From Limnoglobus sp. (GTDB lineage Bacteria > Planctomycetota > Planctomycetia > Gemmatales > Gemmataceae): 13,065 bases of DNA. Shown in pieces: positions 1-6,503 of the stretch (position 1 is its first letter; each line of letters starts with the position of its first letter). The translations under genes and the position numbers were made by a program. The notes beneath the pieces are model-generated. The model worked only from the letters and a program-made list of their open reading frames with translations, did not search any database and was not told where the DNA came from. The DNA lies in assembly GCA_025353985.1 (NCBI GenBank), contig JANXNT010001058.1:1-13065 (forward strand), written 5' to 3'.

Positions 1-135
1 CTTCTATGTCATTTCGGCGCACTTTTGGGTACGTCCGTGACAGTGCGCAAAAGTCGACTTACGTCACATCGTCGTAAACTTATTGAATTTACGAGATTGT
101 GTGGGCGACACCGAATCGGGATTCGTTTCGACTCG

Positions 136-164
136 CCGCAATGATTAAGATACAATCATATAAT
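136..164 (+). promoter_or_regulatory. possible promoter of the 229-765 gene
   Basis: A perfect TATAAT box lies at 159-164, with a further TACAAT at 151-156, in a locally AT-rich stretch 65 bases before the start codon. No convincing TTGACA-like -35 element lies 16-18 bases upstream of either box. The call therefore rests on the -10 element and its position alone. Confidence 0.3.
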
Positions 165-214
165 CCGGCATTGCGAGACAAGATGGTGCTTGTCGCGGTG
201 ACGAATCCGTAGGT

Positions 215-220
215 AAGAGG
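215..220 (+). promoter_or_regulatory. ribosome binding site deciding the start at 229
   Basis: AAGAGG at 215-220 lies 8 bases before ATG 229-231, which is ideal spacing. The in-frame GTG at 220-222 overlaps this site and would have no separate one, so the ATG is preferred. Confidence 0.6.
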
Positions 221-228
221 TGCATCAG

Positions 229-765
229 ATGGGGCTTGGTAACTGGTTACGTCAGACATTTCGTGGCCAACATCCATCGCGGGAGTTGGTACCATTCCTG
301 GACTCGGAGAACGGGCGGGTCGTCCGCATCCCTGCATCCGAGTTGCGGCCGGGAGCCATTCAAATTCGTCTGCAAGGCAACGACGAAGTGGTCTGGGCAC
401 TCCCCGAGCAACTCCACCAAGGCGAGATCAAGCATCCCGAATTCGACGAGGGTATTCGGGACTACATACGCCAGATTCATATGGCTTTCGCCGAGCATCG
501 ATCGCTGTCCTTCGACCAGTGGGAAGAAGGGTTCCGCCGCGACGGAAACCCCGAGCGGGAGATCGCGATTTGGTCGCATGCCGCAGACATCGACACGGCC
601 TTCACTGCCGACGAATCATCCGTGGACCGTAGGCAGGACGTCTACCAGTGCATTGTAGCATGCATGACCACCGGACCCGACGACGTTTGGAAGGTGCTTC
701 GGCCAGAGGTGCTTACCAAGACTCAGGCCGAGAAATTGGTCAACCGATTCTTCGGCAAGCAGTGA
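229..765 (+). CDS. small soluble protein of unknown function
   Basis: A 178-residue protein that I cannot assign to a named family. It has no signal peptide, membrane segment or cysteine cluster, so it is probably cytoplasmic. The N-terminus MGLGNWLRQTF could form a short amphipathic helix. It is followed by a beta-rich stretch (about residues 20-60, with VVRIPASELRPGAIQIRLQG) and then an acidic, helical C-terminal half rich in Trp, Glu and Arg. The fluent, even composition and good ribosome binding site argue that it is a real gene. An alternative GTG start at 220 would add three residues. The next gene, 62 bases downstream on the same strand, appears to be broken. Neither neighbour gives a clue to function, and an immunity or regulatory role would be a guess. 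Confidence 0.75.
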   Translation: MGLGNWLRQTFRGQHPSRELVPFLDSENGRVVRIPASELRPGAIQIRLQGNDEVVWALPEQLHQGEIKHPEFDEGIRDYIRQIHMAFAEHRSLSFDQWEEGFRRDGNPEREIAIWSHAADIDTAFTADESSVDRRQDVYQCIVACMTTGPDDVWKVLRPEVLTKTQAEKLVNRFFGKQ

Positions 766-806
766 TCAGTAACCCGCCAGTGAACGGTAGCGTCAGCCCA
801 ACGGCA

Positions 807-812
807 TATAAT
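807..812 (+). promoter_or_regulatory. possible -10 box before the broken gene at 828
   Basis: A TATAAT hexamer at 807-812 lies 15 bases before ATG 828. No clear -35 element is present at the right distance, and the gap to the ATG would give a very short leader. It is weak evidence on its own. Confidence 0.2.
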
Positions 813-827
813 AGTTCATGCGGTATG

Positions 828-1202
828 ATGTTATTTTGATTCGCCATCTTACAGAAAGACAAGCGTTCCCACTCCGGTCAGGGACTCTTTCACGCTGCGG
901 AATCGCTGCGTGCGAACAAACAACTTGCGGACGATGAAGATGCCCTGGTGCGAGAGATTTTCGATTGGTTCAATCGCAAACTACCGCATCCGACTCGGTT
1001 TGCTCGCGCGGCAAGGCCGCACGCCGAGTGCAAGGGCATTAGCTGGTTCAAAGATACGGCCGAGGAGTTCATCTCGCGGATGGAGGAGCTTGCCGTTGTG
1101 TTGGCAAAACATGGCCATGTCGTCGAGCGTCTCACGACGGAACGCCCAGGCTACGTTGTGTATGAGGACCAATATTAGGTCGTTGCCGAGCCGTTTCGGT
1201 GA
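828..1202 (+). pseudogene. disrupted small conserved hypothetical gene with two in-frame stops
   Basis: The frame begins ATG TTA TTT at 828, meets TGA at 837-839, and stays open to TAG at 1176-1178. Past that stop it continues as VVAEPFR to a final TGA at 1200-1202. Residues between the stops look like a genuine protein: RSHSGQGLFHAAESL, then IFDWFNRKLPHPTRF, then GISWFKDTAEEF, then RPGYVVYEDQY. From memory this resembles a widespread uncharacterised family of about 120 residues in which the YED motif is followed by one more residue and then VAEPF. That would make the TAG a replaced codon inside the family C-terminus. No ATG, GTG or TTG lies between the first stop and GTG 948. A shortened product from GTG 948 (76 residues) would lack the N-terminal third. 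Both stops can arise by a single C-to-T change (CGA to TGA, CAG to TAG). Sequencing error at two sites is the main alternative. Confidence 0.6.
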
Positions 1203-1241
1203 TAGGGCGACTTGCATTCGGCAATTCTTGGCGAGCGGTGT

Positions 1242-1261
1242 GGCGTAAGCCGGCGTAAGCC
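1242..1261 (+). repeat. two tandem copies of a 10-base unit
   Basis: GGCGTAAGCC occurs twice in perfect tandem at 1242-1251 and 1252-1261, in the spacer between the broken gene and the operon promoter. Two copies only, so it may be chance. No function is suggested by position, about 75 bases upstream of the -35 element. Confidence 0.5.
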
Positions 1262-1337
1262 CACTGATTCTGCCAATGTCAGGTGCAACGAGGACAGAAA
1301 TCTCGCCATCACGACTTCCGCTGTCATCTGAACTCGT

Positions 1338-1366
1338 TTGACATCGCACTTCGTTGCGATTAGGAT
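1338..1366 (+). promoter_or_regulatory. sigma70-type promoter for the 1397-6460 operon
   Basis: A perfect TTGACA lies at 1338-1343, followed by a 17-base spacer and TAGGAT at 1361-1366 (4 of 6 matches to TATAAT). Transcription would start near 1373, leaving a leader of about 24 bases that includes the GGAGG at 1386-1390. Orientation and position suit the DUF1549/DUF1553 gene and the two genes after it. Confidence 0.6.
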
Positions 1367-1385
1367 CTTGGGTCTGCCGAGTTCT

Positions 1386-1390
1386 GGAGG
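1386..1390 (+). promoter_or_regulatory. ribosome binding site of the DUF1549/DUF1553 gene
   Basis: GGAGG lies 6 bases before ATG 1397. It supports that start, which also begins directly with a signal peptide. Confidence 0.65.
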
Positions 1391-1396
1391 TCTGCG

Positions 1397-4066
1397 ATGC
1401 GACATTTCTCGTTGGTCATTCTGATGCTGATTGGGTTGTGGCTGCCGTTGGCGAAGGCGGACGATTGGAGTTTCCAGCCCGTCGTGGGGCCGGCGGTACC
1501 GGCTGTGCCGGCGGAGCGGAAAGCGTGGGTGCGTACGCCGCTCGATGCCTTCGTGTTGCAAAAATTGCTTGCAAATAAGCTAAAACCGTCGCCGGAAGCG
1601 GAACGTCGGGTTCTCGCGCGGCGAGTAAGTATCGACCTAACGGGGTTGCCGACGACGCCGGAGGAACTCGATGCGTTTGCGAATGACACGTCGAAAGACG
1701 CGTACGAAAAACTCGTCGATCGGTTGCTGGCGTCGCCGCGTTACGGCGAACGTTGGGCGCGACATTGGCTCGATGTGGCACATTACGCGGACTCGCACGG
1801 GCAAGACCAAGACCGCTTTCGCCCCAATGCGTGGCCGTACCGCGACTACCTGATTCGCGCGTTCAATGCGGACAAACCGTACGCGAAGTTCGTTCGCGAA
1901 CAGGTTGCTGGCGACGTGCTTTTCCCCGACGATCCACAAGCACTTGTTGCAACGGGATTCCTTGCGGCGGGGCCGTGGGACGAGAGCGGGCTGCGCGACA
2001 TCAACGAAAATTCGCTCGACCGGCAGATCGCCCGCAACCTCGACCGCGACGATATTGTGACGACGACGATGACCACGTTTGCGGGGCTAACCGTGCATTG
2101 CGCGCGTTGCCACGACCACAAGTTCGATCCGATCACGCAGGCCGATTATTACGCGATTCAAGCTGTGTTTGCAGGCGTCGACAAAGCCGAACGCGCCTAC
2201 GATGCGGACCCCATCGTCGCCAGGAAACGCACGTCACTCGTTGCCGACCTCACGCGGGTTCGTGGCCTGAAAGGGACGGCCGATGCGAGCTTACTGACAG
2301 CCGAGCGTCAGCGGGAGGTATCAGCATTCGAAAAGGCGTGGCACGAGAAGGAAAGCCGCTGGTTCACGCCCGAGCCGGAGACATTTACATCGAAGCACGG
2401 CGCGACACTCAAGCCGTTACCGGACCGTTCCATACTCTCCGGCGGGGCGGTACCCGAGCGCGACACGTACACCGTTGCGATGTCGACGGAGCGCGTGGCG
2501 ATCACCGGGTTGCGGCTCGAAGTGCTGGCCGATGAATCGCTGCCGCATAATGGGCCGGGGCGACAGGGGAACGGCAATTTGCACCTGTCCGAACTGCATG
2601 TAAAAGTGTGCGCGAAAGGCAAGCCGGAACAGACGGTCAGCGTGAAACTGAAGTCCGCGACCGCCGATTTCGACCAGGCCGATTGGGGCATCGCGCGGGC
2701 TATCGATGGCAACATCAGCACCGCATGGGGCATCTACCCGGAGGTCGGCAAACCGCACCATGCGATCTTCGAATTCGACAAGCCCGTCGGCTTCGCCAGT
2801 GGCAGCACGTTCACCGTGGAACTCGATCAACTCCACGGCGGCGGCCACCTGATTGGCCGATTTCGTTTGAGTCTGACAACGAACCCAACACTCGTTTCCC
2901 CCACGGCGAATCTTGCCCCGATACTGCTAATTCCCATCGCAAAACGCACGGACCTCCAACGCGCGGAAATCGCCCGTTCGCTCTGGGAAACCATTATCGA
3001 ACGCGAGATGGCCGCACTGCCCGCACAGGCGAAAGTGTATTGCGGCACGAACCGCTTTGCGGTCGATGGCAGCTTCCGGCCATCGCTGACTCCTCGGCCA
3101 ATTCACTTGCTCGTTCGCGGTGAAATTACCAAGCCGCGCGCGGTGGTGGCACCCGCCGGGGTGCAGGCGGTGGCGGGGTTGAACCGGCATTTTGCGACAC
3201 GCGATTTGAGCGACGAAGGCCAGCGCCGCGCGGCACTCGCCGACTGGCTGAGCGACCCCGCGAACCCGCTGACGTGGCGCGTGATCGTCAACCGCGTGTG
3301 GCACCATCACTTCGGAAAAGGCCTCGTCGACACGCCGAACGACTTCGGCAAAATGGGCGGCGCGCCATCGCACCCCGAACTCCTCGATTGGCTCGCAACC
3401 GAGTTCCGCGACGGTGGCGGTTCGTTCAAAATGCTGCACAAAATGATCGTCACCAGTAGCACGTACCGGCAAGCGGTGCGGCACGATGCGACCGCCGATG
3501 CGAAGGACGGCGACAACCGGTTGCTCTGGCGAATGAACCGCGCCAAGCTCGATGCGGAGAGCGTGCGCGATACGGTGCTGATGGTCAGCGGGCGGCTCGA
3601 CGAAACGATGTATGGCCTTCCCGCAAAGCAATTTGCGACGAAGCCCGGCGTCCACGTGACACCGCAGGCCGACTACGACACCTTCGATATCGATGCCCCC
3701 GAAGCACGCCGACGCAGCGTCTATCGGTTCATTTTTCGCACTCGCCCCGACCCGATGCTCGAGGCACTCGACTGTCCGGATGCATCGCAATCGGCACCCG
3801 TGCGCTCTGCATCGGTGAGTGCCCCGCAGGCGCTCGTGTTGTGGAACAACAAGTTCACGCTGCGGCACTCGGAGCACCTGGCGGCACTGGCGGTGAAGGC
3901 AACTGCGGATGTTCCCGCACAGGTGCGATTCGTCGGCCGGCGCGTGTTGGGCCGCGCTCCGACGACGGCGGAAGAGGCGGCGTGGGGCGGGTATGCGAAG
4001 GCGCACGGGCTGGCGAATTTGTGCCGCGTGTTGTTCAATAGCAGCGAATTTCTGTTCATCGATTAA
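1397..4066 (+). CDS. exported DUF1549/DUF1553 (PSCyt2-PSD1) protein with CxxCH motif
   Basis: An 889-residue protein of the planctomycete PSCyt2/PSD1 family. Residues 1-21 form a signal peptide ending LAKA, with cleavage likely before DDW, so it should act outside the cytoplasm. The DUF1549 domain covers about 45-262 and includes RRVSIDLTGLPTTPEE, SPRYGERWARHWLDVAHYAD and the c-type-haem-like motif CARCH at 235-239 followed by DHKFDPI. The middle part, about 355-500, is beta-rich and ends in a discoidin-like pattern (AIDGNISTAWGIYPEVGKPHHAIFEF). DUF1553 covers about 605-865 (WRVIVNRVWHHHFGKGLV, HPELLDWLA, SVYRFIFRTRPDPMLEALDCPD, SAPQALVLWNN). The N-terminal PSCyt1 domain found in many relatives is absent. 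These proteins typically sit next to DUF1501 genes, as here, with a spacer of only 12 bases. A role in periplasmic polymer breakdown is often proposed, but the reaction is unknown. Haem binding at the single CxxCH is plausible, not shown. Confidence 0.93.
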   Translation: MRHFSLVILMLIGLWLPLAKADDWSFQPVVGPAVPAVPAERKAWVRTPLDAFVLQKLLANKLKPSPEAERRVLARRVSIDLTGLPTTPEELDAFANDTSKDAYEKLVDRLLASPRYGERWARHWLDVAHYADSHGQDQDRFRPNAWPYRDYLIRAFNADKPYAKFVREQVAGDVLFPDDPQALVATGFLAAGPWDESGLRDINENSLDRQIARNLDRDDIVTTTMTTFAGLTVHCARCHDHKFDPITQADYYAIQAVFAGVDKAERAYDADPIVARKRTSLVADLTRVRGLKGTADASLLTAERQREVSAFEKAWHEKESRWFTPEPETFTSKHGATLKPLPDRSILSGGAVPERDTYTVAMSTERVAITGLRLEVLADESLPHNGPGRQGNGNLHLSELHVKVCAKGKPEQTVSVKLKSATADFDQADWGIARAIDGNISTAWGIYPEVGKPHHAIFEFDKPVGFASGSTFTVELDQLHGGGHLIGRFRLSLTTNPTLVSPTANLAPILLIPIAKRTDLQRAEIARSLWETIIEREMAALPAQAKVYCGTNRFAVDGSFRPSLTPRPIHLLVRGEITKPRAVVAPAGVQAVAGLNRHFATRDLSDEGQRRAALADWLSDPANPLTWRVIVNRVWHHHFGKGLVDTPNDFGKMGGAPSHPELLDWLATEFRDGGGSFKMLHKMIVTSSTYRQAVRHDATADAKDGDNRLLWRMNRAKLDAESVRDTVLMVSGRLDETMYGLPAKQFATKPGVHVTPQADYDTFDIDAPEARRRSVYRFIFRTRPDPMLEALDCPDASQSAPVRSASVSAPQALVLWNNKFTLRHSEHLAALAVKATADVPAQVRFVGRRVLGRAPTTAEEAAWGGYAKAHGLANLCRVLFNSSEFLFID

Positions 4067-4078
4067 GGGGCACGCACG

Positions 4079-5470
4079 ATGCCAACGCGACGCGATTTCC
4101 TGGCGGGCGGGTTCGGTGGGCTGGCGCTCTCGCACTTGCTGGCGAACGCCGGTGAAGCGAAGCCCGAGTTCAACGGCGGGCTGCACCACAAGGCGAAAGT
4201 GCGCCGCGTAGTACAGGTGTTCCTGAACGGCGGCATGAGCCAGATGGACACCTTCGACTACAAACCGACGCTGATAAAACGCCACGGGGAGATCGTCGAT
4301 GTCGGCCTGAAAGCGACCGCGACCGGCACGCCGGGGCCACTGATGAAATCGCCGTTCACGTGGAAACAACACGGCCAATCCGCGCGCTGGGTGACGGATG
4401 TCTTCCCGCACCTCGCGAAGCGCGTCGACGACATGGCGTTCTTGATGGCGATGAGTTCGAAATCGAACGTCCACGGCCCCGCGAGTTACCTGCAAAACAC
4501 CGGCTTCCTGATGCCCGGTTTCCCTTGTACCGGCGCGTGGGTCGGCTACGCGCTCGGCCGCCTCACGGACAATCTACCGTCGTTCGTAGTGCTGCCGGAT
4601 CCACGCGGTTTACCCTACAACGGCAGCGGAAATTTCTCGTCGGGCTTCCTCGCGGCATCGCATCAGGGCACCGTGGTCAACCCCTCCGCAGCCGTGCCGA
4701 TCCCCGATCTCGCGCCGTCGTTGGCCGCGAAATTCGTCACGCCCGCATCGAGTAACGATGGCTTGAAGTTGCTTCAGGAAATGAACGGGAAGTACGCGAA
4801 CGAACGCCACGGTGACAGCCGACTGTCAGCTCGAGTCGAGAGTTACGAACTCGCCGCGAAGATGCAACTCGCTGCACCGGAAGTGTTCGACCTGACGCGT
4901 GAATCGAGGAAAATCCACGATCAATACGGCACATCCGGCCCGGTTCACGAAGGCGGCTTCGCACGAAACTGCTTGCTGGCAAGGCGAATGCTCGAACGCG
5001 GTGTGCGCTTCGTGCAAGTCTGGAGCGGGCAGGGTGGCCCGTCGAACAACTGGGATAATCACACGAACATCGCCACGGAACTGCCGCCGATCGCGCGGCA
5101 AGTCGATCGCCCCGTGGCAGCATTATTGCAAGATTTGAAAGCTCGCGGCCTGTTCGACGACACGCTCGTCATCTTCACGACCGAGTTCGGGCGGATGCCA
5201 TTCACGCAGGGCGGCGTCGGTCGCGACCACAACAGCGGCACCTTCGTCACGTGGCTCGCGGGGGCGGGAGTTCGCGGCGGCACCGCACACGGCGAAAGCG
5301 ACGAATTCTCCTACCGTGCCGCAAAAGACACCACCGATTGTTACGATCTCTCCGCCACCGTGCTACACCTCCTCGGCATCGACCACGAGAAACTCAGCGT
5401 CCGCCACGACGGCATCGACCGCCGCCTCACCGACGTCCACGGCCACGTAATCGAAGCGGTGCTGGCGTGA
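4079..5470 (+). CDS. Tat-exported DUF1501 family protein (alkaline phosphatase/sulfatase-like fold)
   Basis: A 463-residue DUF1501 protein. It begins MPTRRDFLAGGFGGLALSHL, a twin-arginine signal, so it is probably exported folded, which often means a bound metal. Family signatures include VVQVFLNGGMSQMDTFDYKP (44-63), SNVHGPASYLQNTG (129-142), WDNHTNI (325-331), TEFGRMP (368-374), GRDHN (381-385) and a C-terminal YDLSATVLHLLGID. The Asp and His residues of WDNH and GRDHN and Glu369 are the likely metal-binding or catalytic positions, by analogy with the alkaline phosphatase superfamily to which DUF1501 is related. The ATG lies 12 bases after the previous stop. The site GGGG at 4067-4070 lies directly after that stop, giving tight operon spacing. 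The constant pairing with DUF1549/DUF1553 proteins suggests a shared extracytoplasmic task, such as removing sulfate or phosphate groups from a polymer. The substrate is unknown. Confidence 0.93.
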   Translation: MPTRRDFLAGGFGGLALSHLLANAGEAKPEFNGGLHHKAKVRRVVQVFLNGGMSQMDTFDYKPTLIKRHGEIVDVGLKATATGTPGPLMKSPFTWKQHGQSARWVTDVFPHLAKRVDDMAFLMAMSSKSNVHGPASYLQNTGFLMPGFPCTGAWVGYALGRLTDNLPSFVVLPDPRGLPYNGSGNFSSGFLAASHQGTVVNPSAAVPIPDLAPSLAAKFVTPASSNDGLKLLQEMNGKYANERHGDSRLSARVESYELAAKMQLAAPEVFDLTRESRKIHDQYGTSGPVHEGGFARNCLLARRMLERGVRFVQVWSGQGGPSNNWDNHTNIATELPPIARQVDRPVAALLQDLKARGLFDDTLVIFTTEFGRMPFTQGGVGRDHNSGTFVTWLAGAGVRGGTAHGESDEFSYRAAKDTTDCYDLSATVLHLLGIDHEKLSVRHDGIDRRLTDVHGHVIEAVLA

Positions 5471-5554
5471 CGGCGGCGTTTTCATTATTGTGGCTCGTTA
5501 AGCCGTGCTGCGCTTGGCTCCGAAGACTCGTAATCCATTCCCCCGGTGAACGCG
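5471..5554 (+). other. short spacer in the operon
   Basis: The 84 bases between the DUF1501 stop and the epimerase start hold no promoter or terminator that I can see. The only feature is the ribosome binding site at its end, so read-through from the upstream genes is likely. Confidence 0.45.
5545..5549 (+). promoter_or_regulatory. ribosome binding site deciding the epimerase start
   Basis: GGTGA at 5545-5549 lies 5 bases before ATG 5555. The in-frame GTG at 5546 is part of this site and so is an unlikely start. Confidence 0.5.
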
Positions 5555-6460
5555 ATGCAACTTGGTTTTGTGAGTGCCATACTTGGCGACTTGAGTTTGG
5601 ACGAAGTCTTCGCCTTTGCGGCGGAGGAAAAGTTCGGCTGCGTGGAGGTGATGTGCTGGCCGCCGGGGAAGGCGGAGCGGCGCTATGCGGGTGTGTCGCA
5701 CCTCGATGTCACTGCCTTCGGACCCGAGCAAATTGCTCGCGTGAAAGCATTAATCGCGCGTACGGGCGTGAATATCTCCGGACTCGGCTACTACCCGAAC
5801 CCGCTCGACCCGGACCCGGCACACCGCGAGATGGTGGCCGCACATTTGAAGTGCATCATCCGTGCGGCGTCGCAGTTGGGCGTGAATATCGTCAACACGT
5901 TCATCGGCCGTGACTGCAAGAAAACGATCGCCGAGAACATGGAAGGCGTGGAGGCCGTGTGGCCATCGATCGTGCGGGAAGCCGAGGCGCACGGCGTGCG
6001 GATCGGCATCGAACATTGCCCGATGCTCTTCTCCGACGACGAATGGCCCGGCGGCAAAAACCTCGCGATTAACCCCGCCACGTGGCGACAACTCTTCGCG
6101 CGGTTCCCGAAGACGCTGGGCCTGAACTTCGATCCGTCGCACCTCGTCTGGCAGTTCATCGATAGCGCGAAGTGCCTGCGCGAGTTCAAAAATCATATCC
6201 TTCACGTTCACGCAAAAGACGAACGCATCGACCGCGAACGCCTACACGATGTCGGCATCATGGGCTTCGACTGGCACGAACCGAAACTGCCCGGCCTCGG
6301 CGACGTGAATTGGGGCGAGTTCTTCGCGGCCCTCACCGACACCGGCTACAACGGCCCCGTTTGCGTCGAAGTCGAAGATCGCGCCTACGAACGCTCCCTC
6401 GACGACCGCAAACGCGCGCTGCGCCAAAGCAAACGCTTCCTGGAACAGTACGTGAGTTGA
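5555..6460 (+). CDS. sugar phosphate isomerase/epimerase family TIM-barrel protein
   Basis: A 301-residue protein of the xylose-isomerase-like TIM-barrel superfamily (COG1082 type; the AP endonuclease 2 fold). It begins MQLGFVSAILGDLSLDEVFAF, with no signal peptide, so it is cytoplasmic. Barrel-strand motifs are in the expected order: CVEVMCW (29-35), SGLGYYPNP (75-83), IGIEHCPM (150-157), LNFDPSHLVWQ (190-200), HVHAKD (217-222) and CVEVEDRAYE (270-279). Glu153, Asp193, His219 and Glu272 or Glu274 are the likely ligands for a divalent metal. The length is normal for the family. It is the third gene of the operon and probably isomerises or epimerises a sugar or sugar-like compound released by the two exported proteins. 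Family members act on many substrates (inositol derivatives, ketoses, sugar phosphates), and nothing here identifies which one. Confidence 0.9.
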   Translation: MQLGFVSAILGDLSLDEVFAFAAEEKFGCVEVMCWPPGKAERRYAGVSHLDVTAFGPEQIARVKALIARTGVNISGLGYYPNPLDPDPAHREMVAAHLKCIIRAASQLGVNIVNTFIGRDCKKTIAENMEGVEAVWPSIVREAEAHGVRIGIEHCPMLFSDDEWPGGKNLAINPATWRQLFARFPKTLGLNFDPSHLVWQFIDSAKCLREFKNHILHVHAKDERIDRERLHDVGIMGFDWHEPKLPGLGDVNWGEFFAALTDTGYNGPVCVEVEDRAYERSLDDRKRALRQSKRFLEQYVS

Positions 6461-6503
6461 TTGGCAGCGGTCAGCAGTCCGCGACCGCCCCGCTTGAAAT
6501 CGA

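Larger units (their letters stand above)
1..228. other. intergenic region, no gene recognised
   Basis: This AT-richer stretch at the window edge holds no coding frame I can defend. One plus-strand frame is open from base 1 to a TGA at 142-144, but its 47 codons resemble nothing I know, so it could be the tail of an upstream gene or chance. A minus-strand frame starting inside the next gene also crosses it and looks like a shadow. The only signals seen are the TATAAT box and the ribosome binding site of the following gene. Confidence 0.5.

Noticed and set aside
89..400. 103-codon minus-strand frame at the left edge
   Set aside because: Its first half is antisense to the 229-765 gene, which has a better ribosome binding site and protein-like composition. 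The rest covers AT-rich spacer.
837..839. Possible recoding of the TGA as selenocysteine or tryptophan
   Set aside because: No cysteine-like context or obvious downstream hairpin is seen, other genes in the window end normally at TGA, and a second stop (TAG) also interrupts this frame. A broken gene is simpler.
2927..4495. 522-codon open frame on the minus strand across the two exported-protein genes
   Set aside because: It lies antisense to two clearly recognised genes, is very rich in Arg, His and Ala, and shows no known motif. It is a shadow of GC-rich coding sequence.
6467..6488. GCGGTC / GACCGC hairpin with a 10-base loop between the convergent epimerase and kinase genes
   Set aside because: The stem is only 6 base pairs and no T-run follows on either strand, so a terminator cannot be supported, although its position is suitable.
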